Positions 43,198 through 52,313 of a stretch of 64,000 bases of DNA are shown here, piece after piece. Numbering within the stretch: position 1 is the stretch's first letter; each line of letters starts with the position of its first letter. Origin of the DNA: CAWALV01 sp963782965 (GTDB lineage Bacteria > Actinomycetota > Actinomycetes > Acidothermales > Acidothermaceae); the NCBI GenBank assembly GCA_963782965.1, contig CAWALV010000002.1:682001-746000 (forward strand), in the 5' to 3' direction. A program made the translations under genes and the position numbers. The notes under the pieces are model-generated. The model was given only the letters and a program-made list of their open reading frames with translations. It had not been told where the DNA came from and did not search any database.

Positions 43198-44004
43198 GTG
43201 GCCGGCTCGGCGGCGCCGCCGGCGCCCGAACCCCTTCACGTCGAGACGGTCGACTCGCACTGCCATCTCGACGCGATGGGCTTTCCCGTGCCCGAGGTGC
43301 TCGCGGCGGCGCGGGCGGTCGGAATCCGCCGGGTGGTGACGGTCGGCGACACGCTGGCGTCATCGCGCTGGTGCGCCGAGACCGCGGCGACGTTCGACGA
43401 CGTGTATGCGACCGTCGCGGTGCATCCCAACGAGACGACGGAATTCGGTGACTCCGACGTCGAGGAGCTGGCGCGGCTGGCAGCGCTGCCGCAGGTACGC
43501 GCTATCGGCGAGACGGGGCTCGACTACTACTGGGGTCGGGTCGATCCTGCTGTGCAGAAGGCTGCGTTTCGCGCGCATGTCGAAATTGCAAAGGCGGTCG
43601 GGAAGCCGCTGGTGATTCATGACCGCGATGCGCATGACGATGTGCTCGAACTGCTCGCGCAGGTCGGCGCGCCCGAGCGCACGGTGTTCCACTGTTTCTC
43701 CGGAGATATCTCGATGTCGAGGTATTGCGTCGAGCGCGGTTACTACCTCTCGTTCGCCGGTACCGTGACCTTCAAGAACGCGCCGGCCTTACGCGAGGCC
43801 GCGACTGCCGTGCCGCTGGAACTCATGCTCGTAGAGACCGATGCACCCTTCCTGACCCCGGTGCCCTACCGAGGGCAACCGAACGCGCCCTATCTCGTTC
43901 CGCTCACCGTGCGTGCCCTCGCCGAAACGGTCGGTGCGCACGAGGACGACGTCGCGGCGGCGACTGCGGCGAACGCCGAGCGAGTCTTCGGGCCGTGGCG
44001 CTGA
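43198..44004 (+). CDS. TatD family metal-dependent hydrolase
   Basis: Metallo-dependent nuclease/deoxyribonuclease of 268 residues. All metal ligands can be placed: DSHCHLD (two His), GETGLDYY (Glu), VIHDRDAHD (His), VFHCFSG (His) and VETDAPFL (Asp). GTG 43198 gives an N-tail of about 15 residues before the first motif, with 11 bases between it and the metG stop. Located as in M. tuberculosis Rv1008. Confidence 0.93.
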   Translation: MAGSAAPPAPEPLHVETVDSHCHLDAMGFPVPEVLAAARAVGIRRVVTVGDTLASSRWCAETAATFDDVYATVAVHPNETTEFGDSDVEELARLAALPQVRAIGETGLDYYWGRVDPAVQKAAFRAHVEIAKAVGKPLVIHDRDAHDDVLELLAQVGAPERTVFHCFSGDISMSRYCVERGYYLSFAGTVTFKNAPALREAATAVPLELMLVETDAPFLTPVPYRGQPNAPYLVPLTVRALAETVGAHEDDVAAATAANAERVFGPWR

Positions 44005-44257
44005 GGGTGGGGCGGGCGCCCGTGGCTGCGCCGGTCGGGTGACGCGGCGTTAAGACCCGCCCAAATGAGGCCCAACCGGGGGATCGGGCCGCTCCTCAAC
44101 TTGCCTGACCGCCGGGCCTTGGCTACGTTCGCTGTAGTGCTCAACCGGGGTGGGGAAGCCACCGGAGAAGCCGATCTGGATTCTTCTCTGCACACGCGCA
44201 ACACACTTGGCGTGTGAGGCTTTTCATGTCACCGGTCTCCACAGGCATCGGAGTATC
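44005..44257 (+). promoter_or_regulatory. Leader region of rpfB, possible structured RNA
   Basis: 253 bases without a gene. A hairpin CCGG-GG-TGG / CCA-CCGG around 44140-44165 (CCGGGGTGGGGAAGCCACCGG) is visible. Actinobacterial rpf genes are often controlled by a ydaO-type cyclic di-AMP riboswitch, and GGGGAAGCC is similar to part of it, but the expected GGGTGAATCC block is not seen. The riboswitch call is therefore weak; the promoter must lie here. Confidence 0.3.
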
Positions 44258-45358
44258 GTGCGCAAAAGGCTGGCCGTCCTTTCCGGTTATGGAATCGTCA
44301 CCGCTGCTCTGCTCGCCGGGACGACCGCATACGTAGCGTTGGACAAGTCCGTCACCGTGTCTGTCGACGGCAAGGCCACGCACGTTCGCACCTTCGCGAC
44401 CACGGTCGCTGGAGCGTTGCATCGCGCGGGCATCGTTGTCGGTGAACACGACCGGCTCACGCCGCCCGCGACTTCGCGCATCGGTGACGGCGCGACCATC
44501 ACGATCGCCCGCGGGCGCCTTCTCGCCGTGAGTGTTGACGGCGTCCGGCGAGACGTCTGGGTCACCGCCAGCAACGTCGATGCGGCACTCAAACAAATCG
44601 GTATACGAACTACTGGCGCAGCCGTTTCTGCTGACCGTTCAGCGCGAGTACCTTTTTCCGGCATGAGCGTTGACGTCGAATTGCCGCACAGCATCAGCGT
44701 CGACGTCGACGGCGGTACGCACGCCATCGTTTCGACGAAGACAACGCTCGGAGCCGCGCTTGCCGAAGCCGGGATTCTCGTGCACCCGGGCGACAGTGTT
44801 TCGATTCCCCTCTCGACGCGCCCTGCCGACGACATGCGTGTTGTCATCGTCCGAATGACGAGCGGGCAGGTGCTGGAGACTTCGCCGATCCCGTTCACCT
44901 CCGTGACGAAGTCCGATCCGAATGCGTACGTCGGCACCAAGCGCGTGGCGCAGCAGGGGCGAAACGGCACCCTCACCCGCACGTATCGGCTGACCTTTGC
45001 CGACGGCGTCCAGCAGTCGAAGACCCTCGCCGGCGAGCAGGTCACCCAGGCGCCCGTGCAGCAGATCGTCATGGTCGGCAGCAAGCCCAAGCCCAAGCCG
45101 AAGGTCTATGCCGTGAAAGCCGACGGGTTGAACTGGGCGGCGCTCGCGGCCTGTGAGTCCGGGGGTCGGGCGAACGCGTATGACCCGCCCTTCTACGGGC
45201 TCTACCAGTTCCGGCTGGGCACCTGGCAGGCCGTCGGCGGCAAGGGGCTGCCGAGCGCGGCATCCGCCAGCGAGCAGACCTACCGGGCGCAGCTGCTGTT
45301 CTCGCGTAGCAACTGGAAGACCCAGTGGCCGGTCTGCGGTCACTACCTGTTCAGTTGA
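44258..45358 (+). CDS. rpfB: Resuscitation-promoting factor RpfB-type
   Basis: Secreted or anchored muralytic enzyme that stimulates growth of dormant cells. The 366-residue chain: N-terminal signal-anchor (LSGYGIVTAALLAGTTAYVAL), three DUF348 units (VTVSVDGKATHVRTF; LAVSVDGVRRDVWV; ISVDVDGGTHAIV), a G5 domain (residues about 215-275), then the lysozyme-like RPF domain starting LNWAALAACESGG with the catalytic Glu and ending WPVCGHYLFS. GTG 44258 has GGAG just upstream. Position as Rv1009. Confidence 0.95.
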   Translation: MRKRLAVLSGYGIVTAALLAGTTAYVALDKSVTVSVDGKATHVRTFATTVAGALHRAGIVVGEHDRLTPPATSRIGDGATITIARGRLLAVSVDGVRRDVWVTASNVDAALKQIGIRTTGAAVSADRSARVPFSGMSVDVELPHSISVDVDGGTHAIVSTKTTLGAALAEAGILVHPGDSVSIPLSTRPADDMRVVIVRMTSGQVLETSPIPFTSVTKSDPNAYVGTKRVAQQGRNGTLTRTYRLTFADGVQQSKTLAGEQVTQAPVQQIVMVGSKPKPKPKVYAVKADGLNWAALAACESGGRANAYDPPFYGLYQFRLGTWQAVGGKGLPSAASASEQTYRAQLLFSRSNWKTQWPVCGHYLFS

Positions 45359-46290
45359 ACCACGAGTCGCGGTCCTCGGACGGCGAGGGTTCCGGCGTCC
45401 CGGCTGCGACCTCGGGTGAGCCGGCATCGTCACGTCGCGCGTTGCTCGGGGCATCCGACGTGCGCGCGCTCGCTGCCTCCATCGGCCTCCGGCCGACGAA
45501 GGCGCTCGGCCAGAACTTCGTGCTCGACGGCGGGACGGTGCAGCGCATCGTGCGCGTGGCGGGTGTCGGCAGCGACGATGTCGTGCTCGAGGTCGGGCCT
45601 GGCCTGGGCTCGTTGACACTCGCGCTGCTACCCGTCGTCCGGAGTGTGGTCGCGGTTGAGATCGACGAGCGGCTGGCCGGTCTGCTGCCGCGGACAGTAG
45701 CCGACCGCGCGCCCGCGTACGCCGAGCGACTCGTCGTCGTCAATCAGGATGCCTTGCGGCTGAAGGGAATTCCGGGCGAGCCGCCGTCCGCTGTCGTTGC
45801 CAACCTGCCGTACAACATCGCCGTGCCCGTGCTCCTCCACCTTCTCGCCTTGTTGCCATCGGTCACCCGCGTGCTCGTCATGGTGCAGATGGAGGTCGCG
45901 CAACGGCTTGCGGCGGCTCCCGGTGAGGTGGCGTACGGCATCCCTTCGGTGAAGGCACGCTGGTTCGGTGAGGTCCGGCTTGCGGGCAGCATCGGGCGGC
46001 AGGTCTTTTGGCCGGTGCCCAACGTCGACTCGGGCCTGGTCGCGATCGAGCGCCGGCAGCCGCCGGCGACGTCGGCGAGTCGCACGGAAGTGTTCGCCGC
46101 CATCGACGCGGCCTTCGCGCAGCGCCGCAAGACGCTCCGCGCGGCCCTCGCCGGCTGGGCCGGCTCGCCCGCCGCCGCCGAAGCCGCGGTGCGGGAGGCC
46201 GGGCTCGACCCGGGGGCGCGGGGGGAGACGCTGGGCGTCGAGGCGTTCGCGCGGATCGCCGAGCAACGGCCACGAAGGGGCGATCGTTAG
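45325..46290 (+). CDS. ksgA: 16S rRNA (adenine(1518)-N6/adenine(1519)-N6)-dimethyltransferase
   Basis: Dimethylates A1518/A1519 of 16S rRNA during 30S maturation. Motif I VLEVGPGLGSLT (SAM), acidic VEIDERL, and catalytic NLPYN (ANLPYNIAVPVLLHLL) are intact; AFAQRRKTLRAAL and GETLGVEAFARI close the fold. The GTG at 45325 (GGAAGA upstream) overlaps rpfB by 34 bases; a TTG at 45355 with a four-base overlap is an alternative. The Ser/Pro N-tail of about 40 residues is dispensable. Confidence 0.95.
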   Translation: MAGLRSLPVQLNHESRSSDGEGSGVPAATSGEPASSRRALLGASDVRALAASIGLRPTKALGQNFVLDGGTVQRIVRVAGVGSDDVVLEVGPGLGSLTLALLPVVRSVVAVEIDERLAGLLPRTVADRAPAYAERLVVVNQDALRLKGIPGEPPSAVVANLPYNIAVPVLLHLLALLPSVTRVLVMVQMEVAQRLAAAPGEVAYGIPSVKARWFGEVRLAGSIGRQVFWPVPNVDSGLVAIERRQPPATSASRTEVFAAIDAAFAQRRKTLRAALAGWAGSPAAAEAAVREAGLDPGARGETLGVEAFARIAEQRPRRGDR

Positions 46291-46301
46291 CATCGGGTGT
46301 T

Positions 46302-47198
46302 GTGCCCGTCACCGTTCGCGTTCCCGCCAAGGTCAACCTCCATCTGGGCGTCGGCGCGCTGCGCGACGACGGTTTCCACGAACTGGTCACCGTGTTCCAG
46401 GCGGTGTCGCTGTATGACGAGGTCACGGTCGCTGCGGCGGGCGAGCTGAAGGTCGAGGTCAGCGGCGAATCCGCCCGTGCGGTTCCCGTCGACCGCTCCA
46501 ACCTCGCCGCGCGCGCCGTCGTCGCGTTGGCCCGGCGGGTGGGGCGCGAGCCGGCGGTGCACGTCACGATCAGGAAAGGGATTCCCGTTGCCGGGGGGAT
46601 GGCCGGCGGCTCAGCCGACGCGGCGGCGGCATTGCTGGGGTGCGACACCTTGTGGGGGAGTCGGGTGGCACCCGCCGTGCTTCAGGAGGTTGCCGCCGAG
46701 ATCGGCAGCGACGTGCCGTTCTGCTTGTCGGGCAACACGGCGCTCGCCGGTGGACGAGGCGAGAAGCTGACCTCTGTACTGACTCGAGGCGCCTACCATT
46801 GGGTCTTCGCGTTCGCCGACGGAGGGCTGTCGACACCTGCCGTCTATGCGCAGCTCGACCGGATGCGCGAACTGGATTCGGCTGCAGCGCTGACCCTTCC
46901 GAACGATCTGCTCGGTGCGCTCGCGGCGGCTGATGCACGTGTGGTTGCGTCGTCGTTGCACAACGATCTGCAGGTCGCCGCTGTTGCGTTGCGGCCGAGC
47001 CTGCGCCGAACGCTCGAAGCCGGCGCGGACGCCGGGGCGCTCGGCGGGGTCGTCTGCGGTTCGGGCCCGACGTGTGCGTTCCTGGCGGCCGACGAGGCCT
47101 CGGCTGTCTCGCTGGTCGCGGCGCTCTCCGGGTCGGGCACCTGCCGTGACGTGCGTCGCGCGCGAGGGCCGATGCCGGGTGCGCGCGTGATCCCATGA
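46302..47198 (+). CDS. ispE: 4-(cytidine 5'-diphospho)-2-C-methyl-D-erythritol kinase
   Basis: GHMP kinase of the MEP isoprenoid pathway. The 298-residue protein has PAKVNLHLGVGALRDDGFHEL (Lys/Asp catalytic pair), the ATP loop VAGGMAGGSADAAAALLG, GSDVPFCLSGNTALAGGRGE and LGGVVCGSGPTCAFL. GTG 46302 is the only start consistent with homologues. It follows ksgA by 11 bases and overlaps the ABC-F gene by four (ATGA). Gene order as Rv1010-Rv1011. Confidence 0.95.
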   Translation: MPVTVRVPAKVNLHLGVGALRDDGFHELVTVFQAVSLYDEVTVAAAGELKVEVSGESARAVPVDRSNLAARAVVALARRVGREPAVHVTIRKGIPVAGGMAGGSADAAAALLGCDTLWGSRVAPAVLQEVAAEIGSDVPFCLSGNTALAGGRGEKLTSVLTRGAYHWVFAFADGGLSTPAVYAQLDRMRELDSAAALTLPNDLLGALAAADARVVASSLHNDLQVAAVALRPSLRRTLEAGADAGALGGVVCGSGPTCAFLAADEASAVSLVAALSGSGTCRDVRRARGPMPGARVIP

Positions 47199-48976
47199 GC
47201 CCGGCGCCGGTAGCGAACCTGGTGAGCGTCGAGTCGGCGTCGCTGTCGTACGGCGTCCGGGCCGTGCTCTCCGAGGTGTCGCTCGGGGTCGCAGACGGTG
47301 ACCGTGTCGGCGTCGTCGGGCGGAACGGGGCCGGCAAGACGTCACTGCTGCGCGTGCTCGCCCGCGCCGAGCTGCCGGACGCCGGCCGGGTCACGCACCG
47401 CGGCGGGCTCACCGTCGGGTTGCTCCGGCAGGGCGACGACCTCGATCCGCGCAGTACGGTGCGGCAGGTCGTCATCGGACGCCGCGCCGAGCACGACTGG
47501 GCGGGCGATCGCGATCGACGCGATGTGGTGTCGACCCTGGTCGGGGACACGATCGCCGACCGTGCCATCGGTGAACTCTCGGGCGGCGAGCGCCGACGGG
47601 CCTCGCTGGCCGCGCTCCTCGTCGGTGCGCCTGACCTGCTCCTGCTCGACGAGCCGACCAACCACCTCGATGTCGAGACGATCGACTGGCTCGCGCGCCG
47701 GCTGGCGAACCGGCGAGGGGCACTGGTCGTCGTCACGCATGATCGGTGGTTTCTCGACGCCGTATGCACGCGCACGTGGGAAGTCGTCGACGGACAGGTG
47801 GCGGCATACGACGGCGGATACGCGGCGTACGTTCTCGCGCGAGCAGAGCGGGCGCGCCAGGCGGCGGCGACAGAAGATCGGCGGCAGAACCTGCTGCGCA
47901 AGGAGCTGGCGTGGCTGCGCCGCGGCCCGCCGGCGCGCACCTCGAAACCGAGATTTCGGATCGACGCGGCGAACGCGCTGATCGCCGATGAACCACCGGC
48001 CCGTGACGGGACGCAGCTGGCCGCGTTCTCGTCGCAGCGGCTCGGCAAATCGGTGTTCGACGTCGAGAACGCGCAGCTCGCCTTCGCCGACCGGTCGTTG
48101 TTCGACGACCTCACCTGGCGGCTCGGCCCCGGTGACCGCGTCGGTTTGGTCGGGCCGAACGGCAGCGGCAAGACGACTCTGCTGCGCGTGCTGGCCGGGC
48201 TGCAACCGCTCGATGCCGGCACGATGCGGGTGGGCCAGACCGTGCGCGTGGGTTATCTCTCTCAGCACGTGGCGGAGTTGAACCCGGCGCAGCGCGTCTT
48301 GGAGGCAGTGGAATCGGTCCGCCGGCGGACGTCGCTGGCCGATGGCCGCGAGCTTTCTGCGTCAGCCTTGCTCGAGCGCTTCGGGTTCGCGACAGAGCAG
48401 CAATGGACTCCGGTCGGCGACCTGTCGGGTGGAGAACGGCGCCGGCTCCAACTGTTGCGGTTGTTGATGGACGAGCCGAACGTCTTGCTCCTCGACGAGC
48501 CGACGAACGATCTCGACGTCGACACGCTCGCCGCATTGGAAGACGTGCTCGACGGTTGGGCCGGGACGCTCGTCGCGGCTTCTCACGACCGGTACTTCCT
48601 GGAACGGACGTGCGACGACGTCGTGACGCTGCTCGGTGACGGCCGGTTGACGCACCTGCCCGGCGGTATCGATGAGTACCTGGCGTTGCGGCGGGCGGAC
48701 TCGTCACCGGATGCCACTGCGGACCCGGCGGCGACGCGTCGCGGCCGCCAGTCGGACGCCGCCGACCAGCGGGAGGCGCGCAAGGAGCTTGCCCGGGTCG
48801 AGCGGGCGCTGGAGCGGCTCTCACGCCGGGAGTCCGAGCTGCACAGCGAACTGGCGGCGGCGGCTACCGACCACGTGAAAGTGATGGCGCTGGACGCCGA
48901 GCTGCGGGCGCTGCTTGGCGAGCGGGAGCAGTTGGAAGAGGCGTGGTTGAGATTCGCCGAGGACGCAGGTGCTTGA
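47195..48976 (+). CDS. ABC-F family ATPase
   Basis: Soluble translation-associated ABC protein of 593 residues with two nucleotide-binding domains and no membrane part. NBD1: GRNGAGKTS, LSGGERRRA, LLLLDEPTNHLDV. A linker of about 80 residues comes between. NBD2: GPNGSGKTT, LSGGERRRL, VLLLDEPTNDLD. A C-terminal coiled coil (REARKELARVERALERLSRRESELHSEL) follows. It could relieve ribosome stalling or confer antibiotic protection; the linker does not allow assignment to a resistance subclass. Confidence 0.95.
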   Translation: MSPAPVANLVSVESASLSYGVRAVLSEVSLGVADGDRVGVVGRNGAGKTSLLRVLARAELPDAGRVTHRGGLTVGLLRQGDDLDPRSTVRQVVIGRRAEHDWAGDRDRRDVVSTLVGDTIADRAIGELSGGERRRASLAALLVGAPDLLLLDEPTNHLDVETIDWLARRLANRRGALVVVTHDRWFLDAVCTRTWEVVDGQVAAYDGGYAAYVLARAERARQAAATEDRRQNLLRKELAWLRRGPPARTSKPRFRIDAANALIADEPPARDGTQLAAFSSQRLGKSVFDVENAQLAFADRSLFDDLTWRLGPGDRVGLVGPNGSGKTTLLRVLAGLQPLDAGTMRVGQTVRVGYLSQHVAELNPAQRVLEAVESVRRRTSLADGRELSASALLERFGFATEQQWTPVGDLSGGERRRLQLLRLLMDEPNVLLLDEPTNDLDVDTLAALEDVLDGWAGTLVAASHDRYFLERTCDDVVTLLGDGRLTHLPGGIDEYLALRRADSSPDATADPAATRRGRQSDAADQREARKELARVERALERLSRRESELHSELAAAATDHVKVMALDAELRALLGEREQLEEAWLRFAEDAGA

Positions 48977-49045
48977 TGGCGCCCATAGGCGTCGTCCAGC
49001 GGGGCGGCACTCGACATCCGCTGCCGCGTGCCGTGAACTAGCCCT

Positions 49046-50617
49046 ATGAGCCATCCCCCGGACGACGACGACCGAAGTCAGCAAGCGATCGTGCACGTCG
49101 GCCCGGGGTCGCTGTCCTCGGCGGCCGTCGTTGCCGTTTCCCGCGACGACGTGCCAGTTGAGTTGACACCCGAGGCGCTTGCCGAGATCGCGCGCGGGCG
49201 CGGCCACATCGACGAGCTCGCCGGCACCGGTCAGGCCGTCTACGGCGTGTCCACGGGTTTCGGCGCCCTCGCCAACCGCTACATCAGCCCGCAGCTTCGG
49301 GCGCAACTCCAGCGCTCGCTGGTCCGCTCGCACGCGGCCACCAGCGGTGACGAAGTCGAGCGGGAAGTCGTCCGCGCCATGATGTTGCTTCGGCTGCGCA
49401 CCATGGCTTCCGGGCGTACCGGCGTCCGCGTCGAGACGGCGCGTGCATACGCAGCGGTGCTCAACGCAGGGATCACCCCGCTCGTCCGGGAGTTCGGCTC
49501 CCTCGGCTGCTCGGGCGACCTCGCACCGCTCGCCCATTGCGCGCTGGCCCTTACGGGCGAAGGCGAGGTTCGGTCGGCGTCCGGCGAGCGACTCCTTGCC
49601 CGGCAGGCGCTGACCGACGCCGGTATCGCGCCCGTCACGCTCTCCGCCAAGGAGGGCTTGGCGCTCATCAACGGCACCGACGGCATGCTCGGCATGCTGG
49701 TGCTCGCCTGTGCAGACCTGCGTCAGCTGGCCAAGAATGCTGACATCGCCGCGGCGATGAGCGTCGAGGCGATCCTCGGCACCGACCGCGTGTTCGCGGA
49801 AGACCTGCAGGCCTTACGGCCGCATCCCGGCCAAGCGGTGGCCGCGACCAACCTGCGCCTGCTGCTGGCCGGCTCACCGGTCGTCGAATCCCATCGCGTC
49901 GAGTGCTCACTCGTCCAGGACGCCTACTCCCTGCGCTGCGCGCCGCAGGTCGCCGGTGCGTTTCGCGACACCCTTTCCCACGCCGAAGTGGTGGCCGAAC
50001 GCGAGCTGGCCTCGGTCATCGACAACCCGGTCGTCCTGCCCGACGGTCGCGTCGAATCCAACGGCAACTTCCACGGCGCACCGCTCGGCTACGTCCTGGA
50101 CTTCCTCGCCATCGTCGCCGCCGACCTGGCCTCGATCTCCGAGCGTCGCACTGACCGGCTCCTCGACGCCGCCAGATCGCACGGCCTGCCGGCGTTCCTC
50201 GCGGCCGACCCCGGAGTCGACTCCGGGCACATGCTCGCGCAGTACACGCAGGCAGCGCTGGTCCACGAGATGAAACGGCTTGCCGTGCCGGCGAGCGTCG
50301 ACTCCATCCCGTCGTCGGCGATGCAGGAGGATCACGTCTCGATGGGGTGGTCCGCCGCACGAAAGCTACGGCGGGCCGTCGACGCGCTCACTCGCGTGCT
50401 TGCCATCGAGATCCTCACTGCTGCCCGAGCACTCGATCTGCGGGTGCCACTCGTGCCGGCGGCGGGCACCGGCGCCGTGGTACGGCGGCTTCGCGAACAC
50501 GTCGCCGGGGCCGACGCCGACCGGTGGCTGTCTCCGGAGATCGAGGCAGCGGTCGCCCTGACGGCACGTGGCTCGTTCGTGGCGGCGGCGGAATCCGCCG
50601 TGGGCGCGCTTGGATGA
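49046..50617 (+). CDS. hutH: Histidine ammonia-lyase
   Basis: Deaminates histidine to urocanate. It is 523 residues, with the helical-bundle lyase blocks VYGVSTGFGALANRYI, VREFGSLGCSGDLAPLAHCALALTGEG and LINGTDGMLG. The self-processing triad that forms the MIO electrophile reads Cys-Ser-Gly instead of the usual Ala-Ser-Gly. First gene of the hut operon, 32 bases ahead of hutU. ATG 49046 has no good ribosome site; a GTG at 49091 is a possible alternative. Confidence 0.95.
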   Translation: MSHPPDDDDRSQQAIVHVGPGSLSSAAVVAVSRDDVPVELTPEALAEIARGRGHIDELAGTGQAVYGVSTGFGALANRYISPQLRAQLQRSLVRSHAATSGDEVEREVVRAMMLLRLRTMASGRTGVRVETARAYAAVLNAGITPLVREFGSLGCSGDLAPLAHCALALTGEGEVRSASGERLLARQALTDAGIAPVTLSAKEGLALINGTDGMLGMLVLACADLRQLAKNADIAAAMSVEAILGTDRVFAEDLQALRPHPGQAVAATNLRLLLAGSPVVESHRVECSLVQDAYSLRCAPQVAGAFRDTLSHAEVVAERELASVIDNPVVLPDGRVESNGNFHGAPLGYVLDFLAIVAADLASISERRTDRLLDAARSHGLPAFLAADPGVDSGHMLAQYTQAALVHEMKRLAVPASVDSIPSSAMQEDHVSMGWSAARKLRRAVDALTRVLAIEILTAARALDLRVPLVPAAGTGAVVRRLREHVAGADADRWLSPEIEAAVALTARGSFVAAAESAVGALG

Positions 50618-50648
50618 AGACACCCACGGCAGCGGAAGGAGCGAGCAG

Positions 50649-52313
50649 ATGAGCGGACCTCGCGTCGTCCGGGCACCTCGTGGTGCGCAGCGCACGTGTC
50701 TCGGCTGGCCGCAAGAGGCGGCCATGCGGATGCTGATGAACAACCTCGATCCGCAGGTCGCCGAGCGCCCGGACGACCTCGTCGTCTACGGCGGCAGCGG
50801 CAAAGCCGCGCGCGACTGGGCCAGCTACGACGCCATCGTGCGAACGCTGCTCACATTGCGCGACGACGAGACGCTGCTCGTCCAGTCCGGGCGACCCGTC
50901 GGTGTGTTGCGCACACACGAGTGGGCGCCTCGCGTGCTGATCGCGAACGCGAACCTGGTCGGTGAGTGGGCGACCTGGCCGGAGTTCCGCCGGCTCGAGC
51001 AGCTCGGCCTCACGATGTTCGGGCAGATGACGGCAGGGTCGTGGATCTACATCGGCACGCAGGGCATTCTGCAAGGCACTTACGAGACGTTTGTCGCCGT
51101 CGCGGAGAAGAGGTTCGGCGGCACCCTGGCCGGCACGCTCACGTTGACCGGTGGGTGCGGTGGCATGGGTGGCGCGCAGCCGCTCGCCGTCACGTTGAAC
51201 GGCGGCGTCGTCCTCGTCGTCGACGTCGACCCCGCGCGCCTGGCCCGGCGAGTCGAGCACCGCTATCTCGACGAGTGGACCGCCGACCTCGACGACGCCG
51301 TCGCCAGAGTGCTCGCCGCCAAGCAGGAGCGGCGGCCGCTCTCGGTCGGGCTCGTCGGCAACTGCGCGACGGTCGTTCCCGAGCTGTTGCGGCGAGGCGT
51401 GCCCGTCGACGTGGTCACCGACCAGACGAGCGCCCACGATCCGCTGGCCTACTTGCCCGAAGACGTCGAACTCGCCGAGTGGCACGCCTACGCGGCCGCC
51501 AAACCGGAGGAGTTCACCCAGCGAGCGCGCGTTTCGATGGCCAGACACGTCGAAGCGATGGTCGGTTTCATGGACGCCGGTGCGGAGGTGTTCGACTACG
51601 GCAACTCGATCAGAGGTGAAGCGAAACTCGGCGGCTACCAGCGTGCCTTCGACTTTCCGGGATTCGTCCCGGCCTACATCCGCCCGCTCTTCTGCGAAGG
51701 CAAGGGCCCGTTCCGGTGGGCTGCGCTATCGGGAGATCCACGAGACATCGCCACGACCGACCGCGCCGTGCTCGAGCTCTTCCCGCACAACGAGTCGTTG
51801 GCCCGCTGGATCCGTGCGGCGCAGGAGAAGGTCGCCTTCCAGGGACTCCCGGCTCGAATCTGCTGGCTCGGTTACGGCGAACGCCAGCTCGCCGGCGTCC
51901 GGTTCAACGAGCTTGTCCAGGCAGGCGAGATCGCGGCACCGATCGTCATCGGGCGCGATCATCTCGACTGCGGTTCGGTCGCCTCGCCGTACCGCGAGAC
52001 CGAGGCGATGGCCGACGGATCCGATGCGATCGCCGACTGGCCGCTGCTGAACGCCCTCGTGAACACGGCGTCGGGGGCATCGTGGGTGTCGATACACCAC
52101 GGCGGTGGCGTCGGCATCGGCCGCTCGATCCATGCCGGCCAGGTCACGGTCGCCGACGGGACTCCACTCGCGGCGCAAAAGTTGGAGCGGGTGCTCACCA
52201 ACGATCCGGCTACCGGTGTGGTTCGTCACGTCGACGCGGGCTACGAGCGGGCGCGAGAAGTCGCCGAGACGAGCGAGCTGCGGATACCGATGCAGGAAGC
52301 GACCGGGCAATGA
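50649..52313 (+). CDS. hutU: Urocanate hydratase
   Basis: Hydrates urocanate to imidazolonepropionate using tightly bound NAD. It is 554 residues. The NAD-binding Gly-rich stretch TLTGGCGGMGGAQPLAVTLNGG and the catalytic region IRPLFCEGKGPFRWAALSGDP are conserved; GGVGIGRSIHAGQV closes the fold. Excellent ribosome site AAGGAG seven bases before ATG 50649. It overlaps the M20 gene by four bases. Confidence 0.96.
   Translation: MSGPRVVRAPRGAQRTCLGWPQEAAMRMLMNNLDPQVAERPDDLVVYGGSGKAARDWASYDAIVRTLLTLRDDETLLVQSGRPVGVLRTHEWAPRVLIANANLVGEWATWPEFRRLEQLGLTMFGQMTAGSWIYIGTQGILQGTYETFVAVAEKRFGGTLAGTLTLTGGCGGMGGAQPLAVTLNGGVVLVVDVDPARLARRVEHRYLDEWTADLDDAVARVLAAKQERRPLSVGLVGNCATVVPELLRRGVPVDVVTDQTSAHDPLAYLPEDVELAEWHAYAAAKPEEFTQRARVSMARHVEAMVGFMDAGAEVFDYGNSIRGEAKLGGYQRAFDFPGFVPAYIRPLFCEGKGPFRWAALSGDPRDIATTDRAVLELFPHNESLARWIRAAQEKVAFQGLPARICWLGYGERQLAGVRFNELVQAGEIAAPIVIGRDHLDCGSVASPYRETEAMADGSDAIADWPLLNALVNTASGASWVSIHHGGGVGIGRSIHAGQVTVADGTPLAAQKLERVLTNDPATGVVRHVDAGYERAREVAETSELRIPMQEATGQ

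Noticed and set aside
44090..44250. ydaO-type cyclic di-AMP riboswitch upstream of rpfB
   Set aside because: Only a GGGGAAGCC-like piece and a hairpin are seen; the second conserved block (GGGTGAATCC) is missing. Kept only as a weak leader call.
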